The notes: generated by a model not told the origin, from the letters alone. DNA of 64,000 nt from Stenotrophomonas_A sp035629025 (GCA_035629025.1 DASPIU010000037.1:1-64000), one strand, 5' to 3'. Positions 19,253-28,439 are shown, counted from the first letter of the stretch. Program-made: numbers and translations.

Positions 19253-19873
19253 TTACCAGGGCAGAGATTCCTGCAGCGGCTCGATGCGGCCTTCTCCGCG
19301 CATGATGCGCTTGAACTCGGCGCGGCTCACCGACACGTAGCGCTCGTTGCCACCGATCTCCACCTGCGGGCCGTCCTGCACGGCGTGGCCCTGTTCGTCC
19401 ACGCGCACGGTCATCGTCGCCTTGCTGCCGGTGTGGCAGATGGTCTTGATCTCCTGCATCTCGTCGGCCCAGGCCAGCAGGTACTGGCTGCCCTCGAACA
19501 GTTCGCCGCGGAAATCCGTGCGCAGGCCGTAGCACAGCACCGGAGTGCGCAACTGGTCGACCACTTCGCTGAGTTGCCACACCTGCGCGCGGGTCAGGAA
19601 TTGCGCCTCGTCCACCAGCACGCAATCCAGCTTGCCGCGCTCGCCGATGTCCGTCTCCACCAGCCGCAGCAGGTCAGCATCGCGGTCGAAGGGATGGCCC
19701 TCGGCGCGCAGGCCGATGCGCGAGGCCACCACGCCGCTGCCAGCGCGGTGATCCAGCTTCGGGGTGAGGATCAGCGTGCGCATGCCGCGCTCGCGATAGT
19801 TGTGCGCTGATTGCAGCAAGGTCGTCGTCTTGCCCGCATTCATCGCCGAATAATAGAAGTAGAGCTTGGCCAT
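19253..19873 (-). CDS. tdk: thymidine kinase (type II)
   Basis: A 206-aa TK1-like enzyme phosphorylating thymidine to dTMP in pyrimidine salvage. Walker A is YYSAMNAGKTTTL (residues 7-19), Walker B is CVLVDEAQF with catalytic Glu, and the lasso/thymidine-binding segment is VEIGGNERYVSVSR. The zinc site typical of bacterial Tdk looks lost: the position of CxxC reads CHTG, and the second cysteine pair reads SRAEF instead of CRKH. Divergent from rep with a 145-bp gap. Confidence 0.95.
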   Translation of the reverse strand: MAKLYFYYSAMNAGKTTTLLQSAHNYRERGMRTLILTPKLDHRAGSGVVASRIGLRAEGHPFDRDADLLRLVETDIGERGKLDCVLVDEAQFLTRAQVWQLSEVVDQLRTPVLCYGLRTDFRGELFEGSQYLLAWADEMQEIKTICHTGSKATMTVRVDEQGHAVQDGPQVEIGGNERYVSVSRAEFKRIMRGEGRIEPLQESLPW

Positions 19874-20018
19874 CGGCTGATTCTACCGAGGCCTCCAGCG
19901 CAGGGCGATGCGCGGCTCGGTTATTCCGAGCCGGCGGGAGATAGACCAGCTCCGGCACCCTGTCAAGCATCCGTCCCAAACTCCGGCCAGCTACAATGCA
20001 CGGCCCACGGAAGCCTGC

Positions 20019-21995
20019 ATGCACGGTCTCAATCCTCCCCAGCGCGCCGCGGTCCTGCACTGCGAAGGTCCCCTGTTGGTGCTGGCTGGCGCCGGCAGCG
20101 GCAAGACGCGCGTGATCGTGGAAAAGATCGCGCACCTGAGCGCCACTGGCCGCTACCCGGCCAAGCGCATTGCCGCGATCACCTTCACCAACAAGTCGGC
20201 CAAGGAAATGCGCGAGCGTGTAGGCAAGCGCATCCGTGGCGACGCGGCCGAAGGTCTGACCATCTGCACCTTCCACGCATTGGGGCTGAAGTTCCTGCAG
20301 ATCGAACACGAAGCGGCCGGGCTCAAGCGCGGCTTTTCGATCTTCGATTCGGACGATGCCGCCGCCCAGGTCAAGGACCTGCTGCATGGCGCCAAGCCCG
20401 ATGCGATCGAGGACGCGCGCAACCTGATCTCGCGCGCGAAGAACAGTGGCCTGTCACCGCAACAGGCGATGGCGGCCGCACGCAGCACGCGCGAGAAGGA
20501 AGCCGCCGCGCTGTATGAGCGCTACCAGGCACGCCTGACCACGTTCAACGCGGTGGATTTCGATGACCTGATCCGCCTGCCGGTGCAGATCCTGGAAGAG
20601 AACCCGCAGATCGTGCAGGCCTGGCGCGAGCGCATCGGCTACCTGCTGGTTGACGAATGCCAGGACACCAACGACGCGCAGTACCGGCTGCTGAAGATGC
20701 TGGCCGGCGAGCGCGGCAATTTCACCTGCGTGGGCGATGACGACCAGAGCATCTACGCCTGGCGTGGCGCCAATCCGGACAACCTGCTGCAGATGGGCAA
20801 GGATTACCCGGCCCTGCAGATCATCAAGCTGGAGCAGAACTACCGCTGTTCCAACCGCGTGCTGCGCGCGGCCAATGCGCTGATCGCACACAACCCGCAC
20901 GAACACCTCAAGACGCTGTGGAGCGACCAGGCCGACGGCGAGCGCATCCGTGTGTGGGAATGCCGCGACAGCGAGCACGAGGCGGAAAAAGTCGCGGCGG
21001 AAATCTCCTTCCTCGCCACCGCCAAGCAGGTGCCGTGGAGTGACTTCTGCATCCTGTTCCGTGGCAACTTCCAGTCGCGTCCGCTGGAAAAGGCCATGCA
21101 GCTGCTGCGCGTGCCTTACCACCTGACCGGCGGCACCGCCTTCCTCGAACGCCAGGAAGTGAAGGACCTGCTTGCCTGGCTGCGGCTGATCGTCAACCCA
21201 GATGATGACGCGGCCTTCCTGCGCGCGGTGCAGTCGCCCAAGCGCGAGGTCGGTGCCGGTTCGCTGGCCAAGCTTGCCGAACTGGCCGCTGCCAAGCACG
21301 TGCCGATGTCGCGCGCCGCCGAATCCATGGGCGCGTTGCAGCACCTGCCGCCGCGCGCGGCCAATGGCCTGAGCGCCTTCACCGACATCCTGCGCGACCT
21401 GCGCCAGCAGTCGGCGGTGCTGCCGGCCGCCGACCTGGTGCGCCGGCTCGCCGAGAAGTCCGGCCTGCTGACCGACCTGCGCAACCAGAGCAAGGACGAG
21501 GCTGGCTTCCAGCGCCGCAAGGCCAACCTGGAAGAGCTGGCCGAGTGGTTCGAGGGCGGGCCGCGCGGCGCCAGCGCCGGCGACCTGGCCGCGCAGCTTG
21601 CGCTGCTGTCGCGCAACGACAAGGACGACGGCGGCAACCAGGTGCGGATGATGACGCTGCATGCGTCCAAGGGCCTGGAGTTCCGCTATGTCTTCATCGT
21701 CGGCTGCGAGGACGGCGTGCTGCCGCACGAGGTCAGCCTGGACGAAGGCAACCTGCAGGAGGAACGGCGCCTGCTGTACGTCGGCATCACCCGCGCCAAG
21801 GAACAGCTGTGGATGAGCTACAGCAAGGTCACGCGCAAGTTCGGTGAGCAGGTCCGGCTCAAGCCCAGTCGCTTCTTCGACGAGATTCCCAGCGCCGAGA
21901 TCCAGCGCGATGGCGCCGATCCGGTTGCCGATGCCGAGCGCAAGAAGGAGCGCGCCAGCGCCGGCCTGGCGGCGATCCAGGCGCTGTTCGACTGA
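20019..21995 (+). CDS. rep: ATP-dependent DNA helicase Rep
   Basis: A 658-aa superfamily 1A 3'-5' helicase that clears protein roadblocks ahead of replication forks. Motifs in order: MHGLNPPQRAAV (Q motif), GAGSGKTRVIVEKI (Walker A, near residue 25), TFTNKSAKEM (Ia), LLVDECQDTN (II), GDDDQSIYAWRGA (III), LEQNYRCS (IV), MMTLHASKGLEF (V) and LYVGITRAKEQL (VI). Length fits Rep of Xanthomonads better than UvrD or PcrA. ATG 20019 gives the conserved N-terminus; the open frame back to 19908 is non-conserved. A TACAAT -10-like box lies at 19992-19997. Confidence 0.95.
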   Translation: MHGLNPPQRAAVLHCEGPLLVLAGAGSGKTRVIVEKIAHLSATGRYPAKRIAAITFTNKSAKEMRERVGKRIRGDAAEGLTICTFHALGLKFLQIEHEAAGLKRGFSIFDSDDAAAQVKDLLHGAKPDAIEDARNLISRAKNSGLSPQQAMAAARSTREKEAAALYERYQARLTTFNAVDFDDLIRLPVQILEENPQIVQAWRERIGYLLVDECQDTNDAQYRLLKMLAGERGNFTCVGDDDQSIYAWRGANPDNLLQMGKDYPALQIIKLEQNYRCSNRVLRAANALIAHNPHEHLKTLWSDQADGERIRVWECRDSEHEAEKVAAEISFLATAKQVPWSDFCILFRGNFQSRPLEKAMQLLRVPYHLTGGTAFLERQEVKDLLAWLRLIVNPDDDAAFLRAVQSPKREVGAGSLAKLAELAAAKHVPMSRAAESMGALQHLPPRAANGLSAFTDILRDLRQQSAVLPAADLVRRLAEKSGLLTDLRNQSKDEAGFQRRKANLEELAEWFEGGPRGASAGDLAAQLALLSRNDKDDGGNQVRMMTLHASKGLEFRYVFIVGCEDGVLPHEVSLDEGNLQEERRLLYVGITRAKEQLWMSYSKVTRKFGEQVRLKPSRFFDEIPSAEIQRDGADPVADAERKKERASAGLAAIQALFD

Positions 21996-22053
21996 GGCTT
22001 GCCAGCGCCCGGGCGCGCGGGCAGGCTGTGGCCTCACCCTGGGGAGACAGCAC

Positions 22054-22569
22054 ATGGCGGTAGCCATCCACAGCGAGCGCCTGCAACTGCGCGAACTGAC
22101 GCCGCAACGCGACGCGGCCAACATGCTGGCCTTGTTGAATGATCCGGGTTTCATTGCCGGCATCGGTGATCGCAACGTGCGCAGCGAAGCCGAGGCCCGC
22201 GACTACCTCGTCAGCTGGCACGGTGCGCAGTACGCCACGCAGGGCTTTGGCCATTACGCGATCGAATTGCGCGACAGCGGCCAGTTCATCGGCACGGCTG
22301 GACTGATCCAGCGCGCGGACCTGGACCTGCCGGACATCGGCTATGCACTGCTGTCCACCCAGCATGGCCGCGGCTATGCCGAAGAGGCCGCGCGCGCGGT
22401 GATGGCTTACGCGCGTGACACCCTGGGCCTGCGCGCGCTGTGCGCGATCGTCTCGCCCGGCAACGCGGCCTCGGTGCGCCTGCTGGAAAAACTCGGCCTG
22501 CGTCGCGAAGGCGAGTACCGCATCGCCGCCGAACGCGAACCGCTGGCCTATTACACCGTCACCCTCTGA
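22054..22569 (+). CDS. GNAT-family N-acetyltransferase (RimJ/RimL-like)
   Basis: A 171-aa GCN5-related acetyltransferase of the RimJ/RimL type: SERLQLRELTPQRDAANML at the start, acetyl-CoA binding loop HGRGYAEEAARAVMAYA (near residue 108), and C-terminal SVRLLEKLGLRREGEYR. The acceptor substrate cannot be predicted. ATG 22054 follows GGGGAG at good spacing. It lies 58 bp after rep and converges on yceH with only 8 bp between stops. Confidence 0.9.
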   Translation: MAVAIHSERLQLRELTPQRDAANMLALLNDPGFIAGIGDRNVRSEAEARDYLVSWHGAQYATQGFGHYAIELRDSGQFIGTAGLIQRADLDLPDIGYALLSTQHGRGYAEEAARAVMAYARDTLGLRALCAIVSPGNAASVRLLEKLGLRREGEYRIAAEREPLAYYTVTL

Positions 22570-22577
22570 GCGCTGCT

Positions 22578-23255
22578 TCAGGCGCCAGCGCTGTTGTCAC
22601 CCAGCGCGGCGCGCAGGTGCGACAACTGCGCCTGCAGCTCGGCCACCTGGGCCTCCAGCGTGGCCACGCGCGCTTCCAGTTCCGGTGCTGCGGCCTCAGC
22701 CATGACGGCCTGGCCTTCCGCGGTGCCGGTGCGCGCTGGCGCCGAGGTATCGACCGGCCCGCACAGCCCGTGCGCATGGCGTTCCTCGCGCTGCCCGCTG
22801 GCGCGCGGCAGCTGCGCAGCCAGGCCGCGCTGGCCCAGCCGTTCCAGCGCGTGGCGCACCTCTTCGGCATCGTTGAAGCGCAGCCAGCGCTCGCTGCGCG
22901 CAAACAGCTCATGCACGGTCTGCGGCCCGCGCAGGCACAGCAGGGCGAGCAGGACGACCTGCTGCCGGGTCAGGCCCAGCGCGGATTCCAGGCGGTGTTC
23001 GTAGCGCTCGGCGCGCGAGGAGAACTGCTGGCGGACCAGGCCCAGGCCTTCCAGCTGGCGCAGCGCGCGGTGCACCTCGCCCATTTCCAGCGCCATCACC
23101 GGCTCGCGCGCGGTCTTCTGGTTGGCGGCTACCTGCGCGGCATTCACCGTCAGCGGGTAGGCGTCCGGCGTGGTGGCTTCCTTTTCGACCAGGCAGCCGA
23201 GTACGCGGGCCTGGATGGGATCGAGGACCGGAACCGGGGCGGGATCGGCGTTCAT
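22578..23255 (-). CDS. yceH: YceH family protein (UPF0502/DUF480)
   Basis: A 225-aa protein made of two winged-helix modules (PVLDPIQARVLGCLVEKEATTPD and LLALLCLRGPQTVHELFAR) and a C-terminal coiled coil (ELEARVATLEAQVAELQAQL), as usual for the family. Cellular role is not established. ATG 23255 matches the family N-terminus. The same frame stays open far upstream to 24632 opposite the next genes, but that part is antisense shadow. Confidence 0.92.
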   Translation of the reverse strand: MNADPAPVPVLDPIQARVLGCLVEKEATTPDAYPLTVNAAQVAANQKTAREPVMALEMGEVHRALRQLEGLGLVRQQFSSRAERYEHRLESALGLTRQQVVLLALLCLRGPQTVHELFARSERWLRFNDAEEVRHALERLGQRGLAAQLPRASGQREERHAHGLCGPVDTSAPARTGTAEGQAVMAEAAAPELEARVATLEAQVAELQAQLSHLRAALGDNSAGA

Positions 23256-23369
23256 GGCGGCTCGGCGGCAAGGCAGGGGCGGGCAGGATAGCCGGGTGGG
23301 CATCGCACCTGAAACCCGCAGGTCATCGCCAAGCCGGTAAAATTGCCGCACTTTCCCTGGTGGTAGCCC

Positions 23370-24311
23370 ATGCGTCGCAGCACTTCCCTGTCCCTGACCC
23401 TTCTCGCCAGCAGCCTGCTGGCCCTGAGCGCCTGCAAGGTCCAGGCGCCGGAAGGGGCATCCGCCGCCAAGCCCGCGCTGGCACCTTCGGCCGAACCCAA
23501 GGCCAGCGCACAGAAGCCGGCCCACGCCGACGCCGTGGCCGCCGACGACAACCTCAACGCCGTGCTGTGGATGCAGCGTTCGGAGGAATATCGCGCGCTG
23601 TCCGAGCAGACCTACCGCGCCGCCGCCGACCGTCTCGACGCAGCGCTCAAGCAACCCAACTGGGACGCGCTGGTGCCGGAAGAGCGCGGCAACGCGGCCA
23701 AGGGGCTCAAGCCCGCCGTCGTGCTCGATGTGGACGAGACCGTGCTCGACAACTCGCCCTATCAGGCGCGCCTGATCCGCGACAACCAGGAATACGACGA
23801 AGTCACCTGGGCGCAGTGGGTCGCCGAGAAGAAGGCCAAGCCGGTGCCGGGCGTGGTGGACTTCGCCAAGGCGGCCACCGCCAAGGGCATCACCCTGCTG
23901 TATGTCTCCAACCGCGCCGAGCACCTGCAGGAAGCCACACTGGCGAACCTGCGCGCGGTGGGCCTGCCGGTGGCCGACGACAGCGTGTTCCTGGGCCTGG
24001 GTACCTTCGTCAAGGATTGCGAGCAGAACGGCAGCGAGAAGAACTGCCGGCGCCGCCTGGCCGGTCAGAAGTACCGGGTGCTGATGCAGTTTGGCGACCA
24101 GCTCGGCGACTTCGTGCAGGTGATCGCCAATACGCCGCAGGGTCGGGGCGAGTTGTTGCAGCAGTACCACGACTGGTTTGGCGAGCGCTGGTGGATGCTG
24201 CCCAACCCGAGCTATGGCGGCTGGGAGCCGGCGCAGTTCAACAATGATTACACGCAGCCGCGCGCAGCGCGCCGCCAGGCCAAGCGTGACGCGCTGGACG
24301 TGGCGCCATGA
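23370..24311 (+). CDS. lipoprotein e(P4)-type acid phosphatase/5'-nucleotidase
   Basis: A 313-aa HAD-superfamily class-B/C-like phosphatase. It has a lipoprotein signal (LLALSAC, Cys21) and, after a flexible Ala/Lys-rich linker, the HAD motif DVDETVLDNSPYQ near residue 119, the motif-II-like YVSNR and a C-terminal FGDQLGDF. It probably dephosphorylates nucleotides or phosphomonoesters at the envelope, as the H. influenzae e(P4) lipoprotein does. The stop overlaps the pyrF start by 4 nt. Confidence 0.92.
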   Translation: MRRSTSLSLTLLASSLLALSACKVQAPEGASAAKPALAPSAEPKASAQKPAHADAVAADDNLNAVLWMQRSEEYRALSEQTYRAAADRLDAALKQPNWDALVPEERGNAAKGLKPAVVLDVDETVLDNSPYQARLIRDNQEYDEVTWAQWVAEKKAKPVPGVVDFAKAATAKGITLLYVSNRAEHLQEATLANLRAVGLPVADDSVFLGLGTFVKDCEQNGSEKNCRRRLAGQKYRVLMQFGDQLGDFVQVIANTPQGRGELLQQYHDWFGERWWMLPNPSYGGWEPAQFNNDYTQPRAARRQAKRDALDVAP

Positions 24312-25027
24312 GCCGCCCGCCGCTGCCGCTGGGCTCGCGCGAGCGCCTGATCTTCGCGCTGGACGTGCCGGGTCGCCGCGAGGCGCTGGAATGGGTCGAG
24401 CGCCTCGGTGATTCGGTGTCTTTCTACAAGATCGGCATGGAGCTGCTGGCCTCGGGCGAGTACTTCCAGGTACTGGACGAGCTGGCGCGGCGCGACAAGC
24501 GCATCTTCGTGGACCTGAAGTTCTTCGACATTCCGGCCACCATCGCCGGCGTGATTGGCCGGCTCTCGCAGTGGCCGGTGAGCTATTGCACGCTGCACGG
24601 CTGGCACGCGCCGATGCTGCAGGCAGCGGCACAGGCCAACCGTGGTGACATGCGCCTGCTTGCGGTCACGGTGTTGACCTCGATGGGCCGCGACGACCTG
24701 CGTGCGATGGGCATCGACCGCGACCCGGCCGAGGTGGTGGTCGAGCGCGCGCTGGCCGCGCAGGCAGCGGGCATGGACGGGGTGATTGCCTCGGGCCAGG
24801 AAGCGGGCCCGATCCGCCGCGCCACCGGCGCCGGCTTTTCCATCGTCTGCCCGGGCATCCGCCCCGGCGGTCCGGTGGGTGACGACCAGCAGCGCACGGT
24901 CGGCGTGGCCGAAGCGTTCCGCGATGGCGCCGATGCCATCGTCGTCGGCCGCCCGATCCGCAACGCCAGCGACCCGGTGGCCGCCGCCGAAGCGATCCAG
25001 ACCGAGATTGCCGCGCTGTCGTTCTGA
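24308..25027 (+). CDS. pyrF: orotidine 5'-phosphate decarboxylase
   Basis: A 239-aa TIM-barrel enzyme for the last step of UMP synthesis. The catalytic tetrad segment FVDLKFFDIPATI (near residues 62-74) and phosphate-binding ends CPGIRPGG and VVGRPI are present. Length is normal. It is coupled by ATGA overlap to the phosphatase gene, an arrangement that links pyrimidine synthesis with nucleotide salvage. It converges on the TonB receptor gene 33 bp away. Confidence 0.97.
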   Translation: MSRPPLPLGSRERLIFALDVPGRREALEWVERLGDSVSFYKIGMELLASGEYFQVLDELARRDKRIFVDLKFFDIPATIAGVIGRLSQWPVSYCTLHGWHAPMLQAAAQANRGDMRLLAVTVLTSMGRDDLRAMGIDRDPAEVVVERALAAQAAGMDGVIASGQEAGPIRRATGAGFSIVCPGIRPGGPVGDDQQRTVGVAEAFRDGADAIVVGRPIRNASDPVAAAEAIQTEIAALSF

Positions 25028-25060
25028 GCGCGGTGCGTCTGGCCTGCATGGCGCATCGGC

Positions 25061-28000
25061 TCAGAATTTCAGCCCCACCTCCAGTTTCACTTGCCGCGGC
25101 GTGCCGGTGATGCCACCGGCACGGTTGTACCAGGCGTGGCGCTGGCCTTGCCAGTTGCCCATGTTCAAGTCGACCAGGTTGTCGAAGCTGAGCAGGTTGA
25201 TGATGTCCATGCGCGCGTACATCGACGTGTTGCCGTGGAGCTTGAACGCCTTCGTCGCCTGCACGTCGATCGAGCGGTAGCCGAAGATCGGCCCGCCGAG
25301 CAGGAACCGGCCGTTGCCGTTGGGCGTGATGCCCACCTGCCTGCATGAGGGCTGGTTGCTGCCGCCTGCTGGCAATGTCTCCGGGCAATAGCTGGTGGTG
25401 GCGGTGATCGGTGTGGCCAGGGTCAGTTTGGCGCCGAAGGTGATGCCCCACGGCCCGTCGTAGTTTCCGGTCACCACCAACCGATGCCGCGCGGCGGCGT
25501 TGGAGCGGATGAACGGGTACTGCTGGATTGTCGGCATGTCGAACGAGTAGTGCTCGTTGATGTCACGATTCTGCCGCGCATGGGTGAGCGTGTAAGCGAC
25601 CGACATGCCCCAGCCGCTCTCGCGCGTGTACGGCTTCTGCGCGGAGACCAGCAACTGGGTGCTGCGCGTCCTGATGCCGTTGTTGCCCAGGATCAGGCTG
25701 CCGAAACCTGGCAGACCACAGCCCCAGGCCGCTCCGTAGCGATCCTTCGACGTGCTGTTGCACAGCTGTGGGCGATCAAAGAAGTTGCCGTTCGGATACC
25801 GGTTGCCCAGCGTGTACGCGAAGCCGCCATAGCTGAGGACCCGCGTCAGCGTGACGTCCGTGCTCCAGTCGCCAATCCTGTTGCGCATGCCGAGGCTGAA
25901 CTGGTCGGAGTACGGCGCCTTGAGCTTGTTGTTGAGCATGTCCACTTCGGCACCGGAATTGCTCGTGGGACCGACCAGCGCCTGCAGCTTGACGAGGCCG
26001 TTGAGCAGGTCCGGATTCCACGGGTAGCACGGCGCGGCACCGCGATAGCAGCCGCCCGTGGCAGGGTCCGCAAAGTTCACCGTGATTTGCGGCAGCGCGG
26101 CCTTGGTGCGTTCAAGCTGCAGGTAATCGAACAGATCGCGATCATAGGAACGTCCCGCGCCACCGTGGATCACGTGCTGCTCGTCCGCATTGAGGTCGTA
26201 GGAGAACCCCAGGCGCGGTTGCCGGGCGCCCTTGAAGGCACTGCGATTGCTGCCGGTGCCGATGTAATCGCCAATGTTCACCCCGCCCAGCGCCAGCGAC
26301 TGCTGGTACGTCTGTCCGGGCGGCCCATTCGGATCCTGCCGGCCCAGCGCCGCGATGACGTTGGGCGGGGTGACAAAGCCCAGGTATGAGGGATTCTTCT
26401 CCTGGTCCCAGCGCACACCCAGATTCAATTGCAGGTGATCGTTGACCTGCCAGTCGTCCTGCAGGTAGATGCCCAGCTGCTGCGCGGCAGAGCGCACGCT
26501 CGGGGTGAGGCCACCAATGCCGACAACGGGTTTGGTGAAGAACGCCCGGTACGGCGTGGCGGCGGGAAACACCGGGTTCTCCAGCGTGTAGGAGAACTGC
26601 GGGTTCACATCGCTGGCATCGGCGGCATACAGGTCGATGCGCTTGTAGCGCACACCCATCTTGATCGTATGCTCGCCCTGCCACTGCAGGCCGCTAAGCG
26701 TGAGGTTGTCCTCGATGGACCAGCCCTTCTGTCCCTTGCGCTGCGCCGACAGCGGTGAGCCGCCACCGATCTGCAACACGTCCGGATCGTTGATGCCGTC
26801 CGGCGTGGTGTAGAGCAGGCCATTGCCGAGCGTCAGCGGCGTCGGGTTGTTGAACGAATCCTCGCGGGTGGCCAGCACTTCGTTGAACCAGATGTCGCCG
26901 CTGTGCGCCCAGCGCAAGGCCCAGCGCGTGTCGTAGTTGTCGGTGAACGAGCTGTGCGAGCGTGCATTGACCCCGCCGAACCCATACTGCTTCTCCTGAC
27001 GGTCCTGCAGGGATAACTCGATGCGGTCGCGATCAGTCGGCTCGACGTCGATCTTCGCGAACACCAGATTCTGCTGGAACGGTTGCGATGCCGGCCCGAG
27101 CTCGGCGGCGGCTTGCGCAGGCAGGCTGTCGACCGCCTTGAGCGCCACGCCAGTCGGCCCGACGGTGGCGGGCAGGGTAAAGCGCTTGGCTTCGTAGGCG
27201 AGGAAGAAATGCGCGCGGTCGCGCACGATCGGGCCGCCCAGCGAAAAGCCGTATTCCTTTTCCGCCGACACCACCTTGTCACGACCTGGCTGCCGCTCCG
27301 CCGGCGTGCGCGCCCGCAGGCGCTCATTGGTGTAGCGGTAGAACGCTTCGCCATGGAACTCGTTGGTGCCGGACTTGGTCACCGAGGTGACCGCCGCGCT
27401 GGAGATCTGCCCGTACTCGGCCTTGTAGTTGGAGGTAATGACCTTGTACTCGCCAATGGCCAGCTGCGAAAACGGATTGCCGGCACTGAAGAACTGGCCG
27501 GCGACGCCGCCACTGCGCACATAGCTCTTTTGTCCGACGCCATCGATGTAGACGTTGATGCTGCTGCCGTTCTGCGCACCGCCACGCAGCGACGTGCGTC
27601 CGTCGCCATCGCGGGTGAACACCATGCCGGGCACGGCATCGGCGAACTCGAGAAAGTTGCGCGACACCTGCGGCGTGGTCTGGATCTGCCGCAGCGACAC
27701 GGTCTGGCCGACTTCCGGCGAACGCACCTCCTCGAGCAGGGCCGGGGCGTTGACGGTGATGCGATCGAGCGTGGTCGCGCCGGCGCCAGGGTCCGGCGCC
27801 TCAGCCTCGTCCAGATCGACATTGAGCGTGGCCGCCACGCTCAGTACCACCGTGCGGCTGCGGCCGGCCGCCTCTACCCGGTAGGTGCCCGGTGGCAGAC
27901 CGACCAGCGAGAAGCTGCCTTGCGGACCGAGGTGAGTGCGCCGTATCGCCCCGGTGGCCAGGTCCGTGGCGACCACTTCGGTACCGGCGGATGCGCTCAG

Positions 28001-28120
28001 TTGCCCGCGCACAGTGGCGTTGGCGGTCTGGGCATGCGCGGGCGCTACCGGCCAGGCGGCTATCAGGGCGCAGGCCAGCAGGCTGCGGACGAGGGGACGG
28101 TGTAGCGGCGGCTTCATCAT
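25061..28120 (-). CDS. TonB-dependent receptor, Oar-like, with carboxypeptidase-regulatory-like domain (paralog 1)
   Basis: A 1019-aa outer-membrane receptor. In order: signal peptide (ACALIAAWPVAPAHAQ), a carboxypeptidase-regulatory-like domain at ~residues 35-105, plug domain (SLRQIQTTPQVSRNF, GGAQNGSSINVYIDGVG) at ~120-260, then a long beta-barrel ending in aromatic F (VKLEVGLKF). It should import a large substrate, probably a carbohydrate or peptide, with TonB energy. Two adjacent ATGs (28120, 28117) follow GGGAGGG; 28117 has the better spacing. Highly similar to the receptor at 28524-31613. A LacI-type palindrome lies 17 bp upstream of the start. Confidence 0.93.
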   Translation of the reverse strand: MMKPPLHRPLVRSLLACALIAAWPVAPAHAQTANATVRGQLSASAGTEVVATDLATGAIRRTHLGPQGSFSLVGLPPGTYRVEAAGRSRTVVLSVAATLNVDLDEAEAPDPGAGATTLDRITVNAPALLEEVRSPEVGQTVSLRQIQTTPQVSRNFLEFADAVPGMVFTRDGDGRTSLRGGAQNGSSINVYIDGVGQKSYVRSGGVAGQFFSAGNPFSQLAIGEYKVITSNYKAEYGQISSAAVTSVTKSGTNEFHGEAFYRYTNERLRARTPAERQPGRDKVVSAEKEYGFSLGGPIVRDRAHFFLAYEAKRFTLPATVGPTGVALKAVDSLPAQAAAELGPASQPFQQNLVFAKIDVEPTDRDRIELSLQDRQEKQYGFGGVNARSHSSFTDNYDTRWALRWAHSGDIWFNEVLATREDSFNNPTPLTLGNGLLYTTPDGINDPDVLQIGGGSPLSAQRKGQKGWSIEDNLTLSGLQWQGEHTIKMGVRYKRIDLYAADASDVNPQFSYTLENPVFPAATPYRAFFTKPVVGIGGLTPSVRSAAQQLGIYLQDDWQVNDHLQLNLGVRWDQEKNPSYLGFVTPPNVIAALGRQDPNGPPGQTYQQSLALGGVNIGDYIGTGSNRSAFKGARQPRLGFSYDLNADEQHVIHGGAGRSYDRDLFDYLQLERTKAALPQITVNFADPATGGCYRGAAPCYPWNPDLLNGLVKLQALVGPTSNSGAEVDMLNNKLKAPYSDQFSLGMRNRIGDWSTDVTLTRVLSYGGFAYTLGNRYPNGNFFDRPQLCNSTSKDRYGAAWGCGLPGFGSLILGNNGIRTRSTQLLVSAQKPYTRESGWGMSVAYTLTHARQNRDINEHYSFDMPTIQQYPFIRSNAAARHRLVVTGNYDGPWGITFGAKLTLATPITATTSYCPETLPAGGSNQPSCRQVGITPNGNGRFLLGGPIFGYRSIDVQATKAFKLHGNTSMYARMDIINLLSFDNLVDLNMGNWQGQRHAWYNRAGGITGTPRQVKLEVGLKF

Positions 28121-28137
28121 GGGCCCTCCCAGGCACG

Positions 28138-28151
28138 TGTAAGCGTTTCCA
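28138..28151. promoter_or_regulatory. LacI/GalR-type operator-like palindrome upstream of TonB receptor 1
   Basis: TGTAAGCGTTTCCA fits the LacI-family/cre-type pattern TGTAANCGNTTNCA at every fixed position. It lies between the receptor start (28120) and its presumed promoter. The position suits a repressor site. No LacI-family gene is in the window, so the regulator would be encoded elsewhere. Confidence 0.55.
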
Positions 28152-28295
28152 GGAAGGGATAACCAGCGACGCCGCGCGGCTCAATGCGGCGACGGCAACA
28201 TCGCGCGTCTCGTGCGACAAATCATATGCGGCCCGCAGCACGTGTGACCGACGTTTTGCAAAGAAAACAATCAGTTAAGCCATCAAGCTCAGGCA

Positions 28296-28324
28296 TTGCA
28301 TAAGAGATGGCGAGCGCGTACGAT
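28296..28324 (+). promoter_or_regulatory. candidate sigma-70 promoter for an intergenic transcript
   Basis: TTGCAT (28296-28301), 17-bp spacer, TACGAT (28319-28324). Four of six bases match the -35 consensus, and TACGAT is a fair -10. It points toward the stem-loops and terminator at 28333-28424, with no protein gene between. Confidence 0.4.
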
Positions 28325-28330
28325 GCCGCC

Positions 28331-28425
28331 ATCCGGCCTCGGCCGGAGATGTGCCACAACACTGTCCATCGGCTCACGCCGATTTTGAGGAGGCTGCGAT
28401 CTCGCGATCCGGCCTCCTTTTTTAT
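28331..28425 (+). ncRNA. candidate small RNA between the two TonB receptor genes
   Basis: Predicted ~95-nt plus-strand transcript in the 403-bp gap between the receptors. It would fold into three hairpins: CCGGC/GCCGG with loop CTCG (28333-28346), ATCGGC/GCCGAT with loop TCAC (28368-28383), and the terminator AGGAGGC/GCCTCCT (28388-28418) followed by T-rich sequence. A promoter-like pair precedes it. It is antisense to the promoter/leader region of receptor 1. No CDS with a ribosome site is convincing here. Purely sequence-based; expression unproven. Confidence 0.42.
28388..28424 (+). terminator. Rho-independent terminator, plus strand, without an upstream CDS
   Basis: AGGAGGC (28388-28394) pairs with GCCTCCT (28412-28418), with further pairing inside (GCGA/TCGC), followed by TTTTTATT. 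The T run is only on the plus strand, so it would stop plus-strand RNA, yet both flanking genes are on the minus strand. Confidence 0.7.
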
Positions 28426-28439
28426 TCGCGGCCGCCAAC

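Noticed and set aside
22578..24632. 684-codon minus-strand frame suggesting a large protein ending in YceH
   Set aside because: Only the last 225 codons match a family; the rest is antisense to the phosphatase and pyrF genes.
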